A DNA stretch of 15,824 nt from Bacillota bacterium. GTDB lineage: Bacteria > Bacillota > Clostridia > Christensenellales > UMGS416. Where the stretch lies: the NCBI GenBank assembly GCA_023410875.1, contig JAEYPH010000082.1:1-15824 (forward strand), given 5' to 3'. Under the pieces are notes generated by a model. It saw only the letters and a program-made list of their open reading frames with translations, made no database searches and was not told the DNA's origin. Both the position numbers and the translations under genes were made by a program. Positions 7,162-15,400 of this stretch are shown here, piece after piece. Numbering within the stretch: position 1 is the stretch's first letter; each line of letters opens with the position of its first letter.

Positions 7162-7174
7162 ACCCTATTATTTT

Positions 7175-7426
7175 CTACATTCCCTGTCCCTTCGCCTGCA
7201 TAAACCAGCGGTCCCCGTCCTTATAGAGCTTGGCCTGGCGCGTGCGCACCTGGCACGTGTAGCACATGCCCAAGGCGCCGGCCAAGGCTGCAGGCGCCTG
7301 CGCCACAGCCAACACCTGATCGATCTCAAATCGCCGCCCGTCCGGCCACAGGATGGCCTTGGGCGTGATGGCCCCCGCGGGCGACACCTCAAGCACCACG
7401 CCGATGAACTGCTTATTCCCTTCCAT
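7175..7426 (-). CDS. Small conserved-type hypothetical protein, possibly SOS-controlled
   Basis: An 83-residue basic protein starting ATG at 7426 behind GGGGGAGG. The pattern FIGVVLEVSPAGAITPKAIL, then WPDGRRFEIDQVL, then MCYTCQVRT and DRWFMQ reads as a small beta-rich fold with a C-x-x-C pair. I have an impression of similar short proteins in clostridial genomes but cannot name a family. The gene is alone, faces the TPR gene tail to tail (13 bases apart) and has a strong promoter with a LexA-like operator at its start site, which suggests damage-inducible expression. Function unknown. Confidence 0.75.
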   Translation of the reverse strand: MEGNKQFIGVVLEVSPAGAITPKAILWPDGRRFEIDQVLAVAQAPAALAGALGMCYTCQVRTRQAKLYKDGDRWFMQAKGQGM

Positions 7427-7485
7427 GCTGCCTCCCCCTACGGTCCGGACGCCGCGACAAGCACTGAATCACGTCTTCAACGAAG

Positions 7486-7499
7486 CGAACTTATGTTCT
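7486..7499. promoter_or_regulatory. LexA (SOS) box-like operator
   Basis: CGAACTTATGTTCT fits the Gram-positive LexA site CGAAC-N4-GTTCG with one mismatch in the last base. It lies directly after the -10 and over the expected transcription start of the small gene, the classical place for repression. Confidence 0.6.
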
Positions 7500-7500
7500 T

Positions 7501-7528
7501 ATTATACGCATGTTAGCTAACAATTCAA
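7501..7528 (-). promoter_or_regulatory. Sigma-A-type promoter of the small gene
   Basis: On the minus strand TTGAAT (7528-7523), a 16-base spacer, then perfect TATAAT (7506-7501). The predicted start of transcription is near 7494, giving a leader of about 68 bases before the ATG at 7426. Confidence 0.7.
7511..7522. promoter_or_regulatory. 12-bp perfect palindrome in promoter spacer
   Basis: TGTTAGCTAACA is a perfect palindrome filling most of the spacer between -35 and -10 of the small-gene promoter. It could be a second operator; the protein is unknown. Confidence 0.4.
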
Positions 7529-7542
7529 TGGCGAATAAATGG

Positions 7543-7573
7543 AAAAAATGCCGCTGTACATAAAATAGCGGCA
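7543..7573 (-). terminator. Intrinsic terminator of the cyclic-di-GMP gene
   Basis: On the minus strand TGCCGCT (7573-7567), an 11-base loop, AGCGGCA (7555-7549), then TTTTTT. It lies 44 bases after the stop of the EAL-GGDEF gene. Confidence 0.8.
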
Positions 7574-7616
7574 GCCGCGACCAGCCCCACTCGCCGTGGA
7601 TATTCGTTTGCCCGGC

Positions 7617-9422
7617 CTAATCTTCCGCTTGGCTCCCGTCCACCCGCTCGATCAAAAAGTTGCTGCCCTCCATGGCCTTGGCCACGTTCTTGAGCTTGCC
7701 CAGCTGATAGCTCAGGCAATCCGGCGAATCAAAGCCGCTCATGACGCCGGTGATGGCGGCGATCGTCATGGACGTCAGCGGAAAGCAGGCAACCTCCCGG
7801 GCCTTGGTGCGGGCGCGGCCGAACATGCAACGCCGCTGCAGGTCCTCGTCGGTGAAGAAGTGCTGCACCTGCTCGTCGAAGTCCTCCAAAATTTTGCGGC
7901 ACAGCGCCTCGCAGGCGGTCTCGTCGCAATTGACCACGGCGATGAAGTCGTCGCCGCCGATGTGGCCCACGAAGCTGGAGAACTGATACTGGGCCTTGAT
8001 GCAGCGGCAGATCACGTCGCGGGTCATCTTGATGATGCTGTCGCCCTGCTGGAAGCCGTAGTTGTCGTTGTACACCTTGAAGTTGTCCAGATCGATGTAC
8101 AGTATGCTGCAGCTTTTGGCCCCGGTGATGGTTTCATGGAACATCTTGTTGATCTGCATGTTGCCGGGCAAGCCGGTCAGCGGGTTCAATTCCAGCGCGA
8201 AGGAGCGTTCGATGTCACTGGAATGCTTGAGCAGATTGATGACCGACACCATGCCCGCGTAGCGGATGCGGGTCACGATGATGTTGTCATACAGATTGCT
8301 GTGGGGGCGGTTGAGCGCCATTTCGCTGACGGTGCTGATGGGCGTGTAAAAGTCCACCTCCAGCCACTGGCGGTCCATGATGTGGTGGATGGGTCGGTGG
8401 GCGTACAGCGAAAAGCCGTATTGTGCGCTGAGCGCCGCATCCAGGCGGTTGCGCATGATGAGCCCGGCGATGCCGTCGCCCCGCAGGATGCACGCGCCTT
8501 CGATGTCGTTCTGGTGCAGATAGTTGCGGATGTCCACGCAGTGCACGCTCTGGTCGAAGGCCCGCACGTTCTCGCAGATCTCTCCGATGTATTTGGTCGT
8601 ATAGGTGTGGAAATAGCTGGTGGCGTCGCGGTAGTTGAGGATCTCCAGGCGCAGGCTCTCCGGCAGCTCGCACAGCTCGGGCGCCGGGCGGGCCAGCAGA
8701 TAGCCCTGCCCAGCGTGCACGCCCAGGGAACTTAAGGTGCGGGCCTCGTCGATGGTCTCGATGCCCTCGGCAATCAGGATGGAGCTGGTCAGGTTGGCCA
8801 GCCACACGAAGGACTTGATGATGGCCTGCTTGAAGGAATCGCGGTCCACATCCCGCACGAGCTCCATGTCGATCTTGATGAAGTTGGGCTTGAGCTTGCT
8901 GATGACGCTCAGGTTGGAATACCCCGCGCCGGTGTCGTCGATGGTGGTCTTGTACCCCTGCTCGTTGTAGTGGGTCATGGCGCTCAGGAAGCTCTTAAAG
9001 TTGCCGATGGCCGAGCGCTCGGTGATCTCGAAGACGATCTTCTCCGGCTGCAGGCCGTAGGCGTCGATGTGCTTGCGCGTAAAGCCGCCGACAAACTCCG
9101 GGTCCCGCACGACGTTGGGGTCCACGTTGAGGAACAGCAGCCGATCCAGCCCCAGGCGGCTGGCCGACGCCAGCGCTGTCTCGCGGAACAGCTCCTCCAG
9201 CGCCCACAGGCAGCCTGCGTGCTCGGCCTGCTCGATGAGCGCCACGGGGCTGCGCAGCGGGTGGTCCTCCGGCCCGCGGCTCAAAGCCTCATAGCCCAGT
9301 ATTTCGGCGGTCTTCAGATCGACGATCGGTTGAAAATAAGTGGTTACGGCCTTACGTTCCAGCACATCCCGCAGTTGATCGCCCAGGGCCTGTGCCGGGG
9401 GCTGGTTTTTGCTCACGCTCAC
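7617..9422 (-). CDS. EAL-CBS-GGDEF cyclic-di-GMP phosphodiesterase/cyclase
   Basis: A 601-residue cytoplasmic protein with no membrane helices. The N-terminal EAL domain (about 20-255) keeps its metal- and substrate-binding residues: E45 (YEALSRG), N99 (FLNVDP), E132 (FEITER), D162-D163 (TIDDTGAGYSN), K183 (FIKIDMELV), E219 (IAEGIET) and Q239 (QGYLLARP), so hydrolysis of c-di-GMP is expected. A middle segment (~285-400) has the look of paired CBS modules that sense a nucleotide. The C-terminal GGDEF domain (~405-595) carries LTGLPGN and GGDDF at 489-493, so cyclase activity is possible; no RxxD inhibitory site precedes it. The start is GTG 9422 (GTG 9416 also possible); a GGGGGAGGG lies about 14 bases upstream, rather far. 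It has its own promoter and terminator. Net activity cannot be told from sequence. Confidence 0.92.
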   Translation of the reverse strand: MSVSKNQPPAQALGDQLRDVLERKAVTTYFQPIVDLKTAEILGYEALSRGPEDHPLRSPVALIEQAEHAGCLWALEELFRETALASASRLGLDRLLFLNVDPNVVRDPEFVGGFTRKHIDAYGLQPEKIVFEITERSAIGNFKSFLSAMTHYNEQGYKTTIDDTGAGYSNLSVISKLKPNFIKIDMELVRDVDRDSFKQAIIKSFVWLANLTSSILIAEGIETIDEARTLSSLGVHAGQGYLLARPAPELCELPESLRLEILNYRDATSYFHTYTTKYIGEICENVRAFDQSVHCVDIRNYLHQNDIEGACILRGDGIAGLIMRNRLDAALSAQYGFSLYAHRPIHHIMDRQWLEVDFYTPISTVSEMALNRPHSNLYDNIIVTRIRYAGMVSVINLLKHSSDIERSFALELNPLTGLPGNMQINKMFHETITGAKSCSILYIDLDNFKVYNDNYGFQQGDSIIKMTRDVICRCIKAQYQFSSFVGHIGGDDFIAVVNCDETACEALCRKILEDFDEQVQHFFTDEDLQRRCMFGRARTKAREVACFPLTSMTIAAITGVMSGFDSPDCLSYQLGKLKNVAKAMEGSNFLIERVDGSQAED

Positions 9423-9474
9423 AGATGGTTTCAGGCCCTCCCCCAGATTTCAGGAAATCGGAGAACCCATTCTT

Positions 9475-9503
9475 TTTATGAATCACTTCCTGCTTTGGGT
9501 CAA
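9475..9503 (-). promoter_or_regulatory. Likely promoter of the cyclic-di-GMP gene
   Basis: On the minus strand TTGACC (9503-9498), a 17-base spacer, CATAAA (9480-9475). This places the start near 9468, about 46 bases before the GTG. It lies back to back with the methyltransferase promoter. Confidence 0.45.
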
Positions 9504-9574
9504 GCATACCAGCCAGATGTAAAGAGCGGATTATGGGAATGTTAAATGGCATGCCATCCTTCCCTGGGCTTAGC

Positions 9575-9603
9575 TTGACAACAAAAGTGCCAACATACAT
9601 ACT
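9575..9603 (+). promoter_or_regulatory. Promoter of the methyltransferase-TetR operon
   Basis: Perfect TTGACA (9575-9580), 17 bases, then CATACT (9598-9603). Inverted repeats overlap the -10, as expected for a repressed promoter. Confidence 0.6.
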
Positions 9604-9634
9604 ATGTATACTGAATAGTTTTTATGGTATACAT
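9596..9634. promoter_or_regulatory. Inverted-repeat operator cluster, probable TetR site
   Basis: TACATA-C-TATGTA (9596-9608) is a perfect palindrome with one central base. ATGTATAC (9604-9611) is mirrored by GTATACAT (9627-9634) across 15 bases. Both cover the -10 and early transcript of the operon that encodes a TetR regulator, so autoregulation is likely; inferred from position and symmetry. Confidence 0.6.
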
Positions 9635-9670
9635 AACCCTTGAAGCCGTTAGAAGTTGGAGGCGATCGCA

Positions 9671-10447
9671 ATGGAAACCACTCTGCAGCCCATCTCCGAA
9701 ACATTGTTCCTCCCTTTGGCTGCGCGGGCCAAAGAAACCAAAAGGGACCACCCTGTCATTACCGACGCAAAGGCCGCAGAAATCCTGCAGACAATGAACC
9801 TGGAAAACACGATCACCGATGGCGGAGAACTCTCCACCATCGGGATTCTGGCGCGTACAAAGGTCATCGATGAGGAAGTGCTCGGCATCCTGTCCCGGAA
9901 TCCAACCGCCGTCATCCTCAATCTCGGGGCTGGGCTGGACACACGGATATTCAGGATCGACAACGGCCTTGTGCGGTGGTATGACCTGGACCTACCGGAG
10001 GTGATCCGGTTGCGCAGCCAATACTTCTGCGAAAACGAGCGCGTGCGGTTCCTCGCGAAATCCGTCTTTGACCCCACATGGACAGCGGAAATCGACATTC
10101 CCGATGGCGCGGCCGTCATCCTCATCGCAGAAGGGCTGCTCATGTACTTTTCTCAAGAGGAAGTGCGCGGGCTGCTGGCGCTTCTGAGCCAACGGTTCCC
10201 CGGGGCCCACATGTTTTTCGACGTCGTCCATTCCTATTTCATCAACAAAAAAATCAGCAGCACCTTTACCTGGGGGATGGACAACGCCCGGGATATCGAG
10301 AAGTTCAACCCCAACATTCGATTGCTGCAGGCGTGGAGCACGGGGGATCTTCTCAAAGAGCGCCAGTCCCGGCTGCTTCGAATGCTGAACTTTTTGCCCG
10401 CCACGAGAAACAGAAGCCAGATTCTGCACATTCAATTTCAAAAATAG
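9671..10447 (+). CDS. Class I SAM methyltransferase, PPM1/TcmP (LCM) family
   Basis: A 258-residue soluble protein. The SAM-binding glycine loop is VILNLGAGLDTR (81-92), followed by the acidic motif WYDLDLPEV (103-111) and LIAEGLLMYF (151-160), the arrangement of leucine carboxyl methyltransferase-like enzymes such as TcmP and PPM1. These O-methylate carboxyl or hydroxyl groups of small molecules or proteins; the substrate here is unknown. The length is typical for bacterial members. The start is ATG 9671, eight bases after GGAGG (9658-9662). A TetR gene follows 24 bases downstream in the same transcription unit, which suggests that the enzyme acts on, or is induced by, the TetR ligand. Confidence 0.88.
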   Translation: METTLQPISETLFLPLAARAKETKRDHPVITDAKAAEILQTMNLENTITDGGELSTIGILARTKVIDEEVLGILSRNPTAVILNLGAGLDTRIFRIDNGLVRWYDLDLPEVIRLRSQYFCENERVRFLAKSVFDPTWTAEIDIPDGAAVILIAEGLLMYFSQEEVRGLLALLSQRFPGAHMFFDVVHSYFINKKISSTFTWGMDNARDIEKFNPNIRLLQAWSTGDLLKERQSRLLRMLNFLPATRNRSQILHIQFQK

Positions 10448-10471
10448 ACTGCAACAAACGGAGGCTGTGAC

Positions 10472-11062
10472 GTGCCGCGCTTCAGTGAGAGGGAAAAAGA
10501 GCAGATACGGGACAGGCTGCTTGCACAGGGAGAACGGCTGTTCACTGCCCATGGAATCAAAAAAGTCACGATCGATGATCTGGCTGAGGCAGCAGGGATC
10601 GCCAAGGCTTCCTTCTATAAGTTTTACGAGGGCAAGGAGTATCTGTATCTGGACATCGTCCAGCGCATCCAACAAAAGATCTTCGACCACGTAAATGGGC
10701 TGTTGAAAGCCAATGCCGGTTTGCCGGGCAAAGAGCGTGTGCTGCAAGTCTTTGAAGCGATGTTCCAAATGACCTTCCGATACCCGATCCTGACGCGCAT
10801 AGATGCCGCAACCACAGAGTTGATTGCCCGCAGGGTTTCCCAAGAGCGGCTGGCAGCCTACAAGGATCAGAACGTCGATGCCGTGCACGCCCTTTATCAG
10901 CACGGCATCCGCTTTGCCTGTGATGCCCAGACGTTGTCCTGTGCCTTTCAGGCTCTGTATCACAGCTGGATCGCTCTGCAGGGCAAAGGGGAAGACATGC
11001 AGGCTACCGTGATCAAGATTCTGCTGCGCGGCATCCTTGACCAAACCATAACGGAGGTTTGA
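10472..11062 (+). CDS. TetR-family transcriptional regulator
   Basis: A 196-residue DNA-binding repressor. The N-terminal helix-turn-helix is clear: GERLFTAHGIKKVTIDDLAE then AAGIAKASFYKFYEGKEYLY (about residues 20-59). The C-terminal helical part is the variable ligand pocket and dimer face. The start is GTG 10472, about six bases after GGAGG. It is the second gene of an operon with the methyltransferase and probably represses that operon through the inverted repeats at 9596-9634. The ligand is unknown. Confidence 0.93.
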   Translation: MPRFSEREKEQIRDRLLAQGERLFTAHGIKKVTIDDLAEAAGIAKASFYKFYEGKEYLYLDIVQRIQQKIFDHVNGLLKANAGLPGKERVLQVFEAMFQMTFRYPILTRIDAATTELIARRVSQERLAAYKDQNVDAVHALYQHGIRFACDAQTLSCAFQALYHSWIALQGKGEDMQATVIKILLRGILDQTITEV

Positions 11063-11071
11063 ATGTCGCCT

Positions 11072-11087
11072 GCGGCGCTGTTGCGCC
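11072..11087. repeat. Short hairpin repeat, copy 1
   Basis: GCGGCGCTGTTGCGCC contains the stem GGCGC-TGTT-GCGCC. The same 16 bases recur at 15804-15819. This copy lies between the tetR stop and its terminator. Confidence 0.55.
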
Positions 11088-11101
11088 TTGGTGCAACATA
11101 A

Positions 11102-11135
11102 ACGGGGGCAGGTTTTCCTGCCCCCGTCGGGTTTT
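11102..11135. terminator. Bidirectional terminator between tetR and araC-type genes
   Basis: ACGGGGGCAGG (11102-11112), loop TTTT, CCTGCCCCCGT (11117-11127): a perfect 11-bp stem. CGGGTTTT follows on the plus strand and GTTTATGTT on the minus strand, so it can serve both convergent genes. Confidence 0.85.
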
Positions 11136-12030
11136 ACTTGGCCGCGCGCTTGACCGGCTTATACACGGCCTCGCCATAGCCCTCGGGGTCGTGGCGCTGG
11201 TATTCCAGGCGGCTTGTGTCCCACTCGCAGCCGTGGGCTGCCGGGTCCCAGGCCGCGGCGGCGGCCAGGATGCGCTCGTGCACCGGGCCGCAATCCTGCT
11301 CATAATTGAACGGCGGGTGGAAGAACACGGCATATTCGCCCTCGGGGATGTCCAGGCGCTCCATGCCTGCGGGCACGGTCCCGGCATACCCGGCGTCCAG
11401 CTGCACGCCGTAGAGGTAGCCCCGGCGGCCGCCCTGGTGGAACCAGCCGCCCACCTGGCCGAAGTGGCCGCCCATGCTCTCCAGCAGGCCGGTGGCCGTG
11501 TGGCAGTCCAGGCCGGGCACGCCCTCCTGCTGCTGCCAGAAGGTCCAGTAGTCGTTGGCGTTGATGTTGCGCAGGCCCACGAAGGTGTGAGCGGGCAGTT
11601 TTTCAATGCGGGTTTCGATGTCTTTGACGTTTCCCATGGTTTGCACTCCTATGCCCAGATGGTAGGGGCTGAAGACCGTACGGCGCAACAGCAGCGGGAT
11701 GGGCGCAGGCGACCGCCGCCACGCTGCCGGTGACACGCCGTGGGCCCTCCGGAAGGCCCGCGTGAACGCCTGCTGCGAGGCAAAGCCGCACTCCACAGCG
11801 ATGTCCAGCACCCTTGCGTCGGTGTCGCGCAGCAGCAGAGCCGCCTGGGCCAGCCGTCGCCGGCCCACATAGTCGCGCAGCGTCATGCCCACGCAGTCGT
11901 GGAAGCGCCGGGTCAGATGGAAGCTGGAATACCCCAGCTGCCACGCCATGCGCGCAAGCTGCGGCTCGCCGCCCAGGTTGTCCTCCAACCAGTCAATCAT
12001 GCGCTGGGCTGTTTTGCGCTTTTCGTACAT
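11134..12030 (-). CDS. AraC-family regulator with GyrI-like effector domain
   Basis: A 298-residue protein. Residues ~8-108 form the AraC DNA-binding unit with two helix-turn-helix motifs: LARMAWQLGYSSFHLTRRFH and VLDIAVECGFASQQAFTRAF, ending GVSPAAWRR. Residues ~133-295 form a GyrI-like small-molecule-binding domain (RIEKLPAHTFVGLR at its start, GVPGLDCHT, IPEGEYAVFFHPP). This order, HTH first and GyrI-like second, is that of Rob and its relatives. The start is ATG 12030, eight bases after GGAGG; a TTG at 12060 lies before the ribosome binding site and is unlikely. It is the same strand as lacZ and downstream of it. It probably senses a hydrophobic or sugar-like ligand; the ligand is unknown. 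Confidence 0.92.
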   Translation of the reverse strand: MYEKRKTAQRMIDWLEDNLGGEPQLARMAWQLGYSSFHLTRRFHDCVGMTLRDYVGRRRLAQAALLLRDTDARVLDIAVECGFASQQAFTRAFRRAHGVSPAAWRRSPAPIPLLLRRTVFSPYHLGIGVQTMGNVKDIETRIEKLPAHTFVGLRNINANDYWTFWQQQEGVPGLDCHTATGLLESMGGHFGQVGGWFHQGGRRGYLYGVQLDAGYAGTVPAGMERLDIPEGEYAVFFHPPFNYEQDCGPVHERILAAAAAWDPAAHGCEWDTSRLEYQRHDPEGYGEAVYKPVKRAAK

Positions 12031-12050
12031 GTCTCGCCCCTCCGAACGAA

Positions 12051-12120
12051 AGTATAGCAAGCAGGCAAACGTCGTTTTTTACCCGAGTTGCGGTGTTTTT
12101 TGATCTGAGTTGCGGTGTTT
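12051..12120 (-). promoter_or_regulatory. AraC-type gene promoter with paired direct repeats
   Basis: On the minus strand a good -10, TATACT (12056-12051), has no recognisable -35. Upstream are two identical 14-base direct repeats, GAGTTGCGGTGTTT on the plus strand at 12085-12098 and 12107-12120, spaced 22 bases (two helical turns), about 47 and 69 bases before the predicted start. The layout fits an activator-dependent promoter bound by an AraC protein, possibly its own product. Confidence 0.55.
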
Positions 12121-12173
12121 CTTGGTTGGTTTGGGTTAAAAGAGACCGGATGCAACCCGAAGCCACCCTCCAT

Positions 12174-12317
12174 TGTCATTCTGAGCGCAGCGAAGAATCT
12201 CCCACAACAAAAACAACGACGTTTTCTCGGGGGATTCTTCGGGCATTGCACGCCCTCAGAATGACAGAAAGAGGCGTTGTACCTCTCATTTGTCTGTCAT
12301 TCTGAGCGAAGAATCCC
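12174..12317. repeat. Foldback (MITE- or REP-like) dispersed repeat plus partial copy
   Basis: TGTCATTCTGAG (12174-12185) and CTCAGAATGACA (12255-12266) are perfect 12-base inverted ends. CGAAGAATC (12191-12199) and GATTCTTCG (12233-12241) form an inner inverted pair, giving a 93-base foldback unit. A second partial copy, TGTCATTCTGAGCGAAGAAT, starts at 12295. No coding sequence is inside. The rest of 12121-12403 shows no gene, only a weak CAGCC-ATA-GGCTG hairpin near 12336-12348. Confidence 0.75.
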
Positions 12318-12403
12318 GTGAGAGAAAAGCCCGGCAGCCTATGGCTGATCGAGAATTGCCGTCGGGGTTCTCAAACGCCACACACCGGCGCTGCTTTGGT
12401 CTA

Positions 12404-15400
12404 CTAGACCTGCACCGTGAACCTCTGCCGGTACACCCCGGCCTCCAGCCGGTAGGCCGGCCGCAGCGATTTGCTCCAGCCGTCGTCACCGCCCAGGCCT
12501 GCGTGGGCCGCATCCACATGCAGCGTGATATCCACCCGGCGCTTGAGGTCGTGATCGTGGCGGGCGTCGGCATAATCCTGCACGGTGTTGTAGTGGGCAT
12601 CGAAATGCAGCAGGCCTTCGGCCTGCACCTTTATGCTCCGCCCATCGCCTTCCAGTTGCAGCCAGCGCACGTCCTCAAAGCCGCCGCACTCGCACGGAGG
12701 CATAAAGGCACTGTGGGTGTCCTCCACGGCGCATTCATATTGACCCACCAGTGCCGAGGTCTTGCGGTCGCGGTAGTTCTCCCACGGGCCGCGGCCAAAC
12801 CACTTGAGCTCCGAGAGCGCGCCGTCCACGGTGAAACTCAGACCCACCCGGGGCACGTGGGGGAGCCCCGGATCCATATCGGCGCTCACGTCAAATTCCA
12901 GCGCGCCGCAGCCGTCCACGGTCACGGCCAGCCGGTGGCGGATGCCCCGGGGGCAGCCGGCGGCCTGCAGCCAGGAGTCGATCTCCAGCCGGGCGCGGCC
13001 GTCGCTCAAAGGACTGGCCGCAATGTTCAGGATGCGCCGCTCCAGGCGGTCATAGCCAGCCTGCTGCCAATCGCTGAGCACGCCGTGGAACTGGCCCACA
13101 TCGATGCCCGTGGGCGGGCGGAAGAAGCACGGCTCCCCGCCCCGCAGCACCGCCGCGCCGTCGCGCTCGGCGCTTAGCATCCCCTGGCCGTCGCAGCGCA
13201 CAACAAGCCCGCCGGCGGCGATCTCCACATGGCCGCCGGCGCTGGTCACGATCACCGGCGCGAGGGCGGGCGCAATCGGCTGGGCGCTGGGGGCGATGGG
13301 CAGCGGCCACTGGGCGCGGTGCAGCTCATGGCCGGCGCAGGCCCAGGCCGTGTCGTGGGCCAGCTCCACGTAGAAGTTCACATGGTATTCGCTGCCCGGC
13401 CGGCCCTGGCTGGGCACCTCGACCTCCACATGGCAATCGCCCATGGGCGGGCAGTGGGGCAGCTCGGCCTGGGCTGTGCGGATGGGCCGGCCATCCTCCA
13501 GCACCTCATAGCGCAGGCGCACATGGCTTAGATCCCAGCTCTGGAAGCGGTTGCGCACGGTGAAGCAGCCGCTGCCGTTCTGGAACACGCCGTGGGGCGC
13601 CTCCACACCCCAGCCCATTCTGGGCTCCAGCGTGACCGGCGATTGGCAGTTGCGTATTTCGTGGGCGGCGGGCTTGATGGAAAGGTCCGGCCGCACGACG
13701 CCGTTGGCGCACATGTAATCGCACTGGTCGGTGATGGGCTCGCCGAAATCGCCGCCGTAGCCCCAGCCGATGAGCGCTCCGTCCTCATCCCGCAGCGGCA
13801 GGGCCTTGTCCTGCCAATCCCAAATGAAGCCGCCCTGGAAGCGCCGGTACCGCTCAACGTCCCGCCAGTATTCCCAGAAGTTGCCGCCGCTGTTGCTCAT
13901 CTGGTAAGCGTACTCCACCTGAATGAAGGGCCGCGGGTCTCCGCTGGTCAGGTGGTCCAGCACCTGGGCATTGCGCAAGTACATCGGGCACACGATGTCG
14001 GTGATCCATTTGTCCCCATGCCCGCCTTCGTACTGCACCGGCCTGGTGGGGTCCGCCCAGCGGATCCAGTTGGCCATGGCCGCGTGGTTGGGGCCCACGC
14101 CGCTCTCATTGCCCAGGGACCAGAAGAAGATGCTGGGGTGGTTGCGGTGGGTCAAGACCATGCGCACGGCGCGATCCAGGAAGGCGCTGCTCCACGCGGG
14201 GTCCACCGTGAGCCGACCCTCCACACCGTGGGTCTCCAGATTGGTCTCGCACACGAGCAGGATGCCGTACTCGTCGCACAGGTCATACCACACCGGGTCG
14301 TCGGGATAGTGGCTGGTGCGCACGGCGTTGAAGTTCAGCTGCTTCATAAGCACGATTTCGGCGCGCATGTGCTCCATGGGCACAGCGCGGCCATGCATCA
14401 GCGCGTGCTCGTGGCGGTCCACACCGCGCACGATCAGCCTTTTCCCGTTCAGCAGCACAGTTCCGTCTGCAATCTCCACCCGGCGGAAGCCCACGCGGCA
14501 GCTTTCGAAATCCACCGGGCGCTCCGAATCGTCCAGCAGCGTGAACACCGCCGTATACAGCCAGGGCTCCTCCGGCGTCCACAGGCGGGCGTTGCCCACG
14601 GTCAGCTCAAAACGGGCCGCTCCCGGCAGCGTGTTGCGCATGGACGTGCCCGCCGCCGCAAAGTCATACATGGGCCGCGTGGTGTCCGGCGCGGCCACGG
14701 CCTCGGCCACCATCTCCCCCTCGGGGTCAAAAAGCTGCAGCTTCACCCGGCAGTCGGCATAGCCGTCGGCCTGGTTCATCATCACATGGCAATTGAGCGC
14801 CCCGCCCTGGGGGCAGGCCATGCCCTGGGCGTCATAATCGGCGATGCGCAGCGCCGGCTTGCTATAAAGCTTTACGCTGCGGTAGATGCCGCTCAGATGC
14901 CAATAGTCCTGATCCTCCAGATAGAACTGCGCGCAGAAGCGCAGCACCATCAGCGCCACGCGGTTGCGCCCCGGCACAAGGTAATCGGTCAGGCGGAACT
15001 CGCTGGGCAGCTTGCTGTCCTGGGAATAGCCAACCGGCCGGCCGTTTACCCACAGGTAATAGGCCGCCTCCACGCCGCCAAACCACAGGAACACGTCCCG
15101 CCCGGCCCAATCTGCGGGCACGTCGAATTCCCGCACGTAGCAGCCGGTGGGGTTGTCGCCGGGCACCTGTGGCGGTGCGTAGCAATCCTGCCAGCGGTTG
15201 CCGCCCTGCAGGCTGGGCACCAGCGCCGGCGTCAGCTCGTTCTCCATGTCAAAGGGATAGGGCACGTTGGTGTAGATCGGCTTGCCGTGGCCCTGCAGCT
15301 CCCAGTTGCCGGGCACCTGGATGTCCGCCCAGCCCTTGCGGCCAAAGCCCTCGGCGAAGAAGTCTTCCGGCACATCCTCGGGGCGGTCATAGAGCTTGAA

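Noticed and set aside
7596..8735. 379-codon open frame on the plus strand opposite the EAL-GGDEF gene
   Set aside because: Its composition is a mirror of the real gene (rich in V, A, H, D), with no domain and no start signal; it is an antisense shadow.
9546..9557. ATGGCATGCCAT, a perfect 12-base palindrome
   Set aside because: It lies between the two divergent promoters and could be an operator, but it stands alone, with no second copy or link to a regulator, so it may be chance.
9352..9600. 82-codon minus-strand frame overlapping the start of the EAL-GGDEF gene
   Set aside because: It starts upstream of the gene's promoter, lacks a ribosome binding site, overlaps the real gene out of frame and resembles no protein known to me.
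9992..11044. 350-codon open frame on the minus strand across the methyltransferase and TetR genes
   Set aside because: It spans two well-supported genes in antisense and has no recognisable motif.
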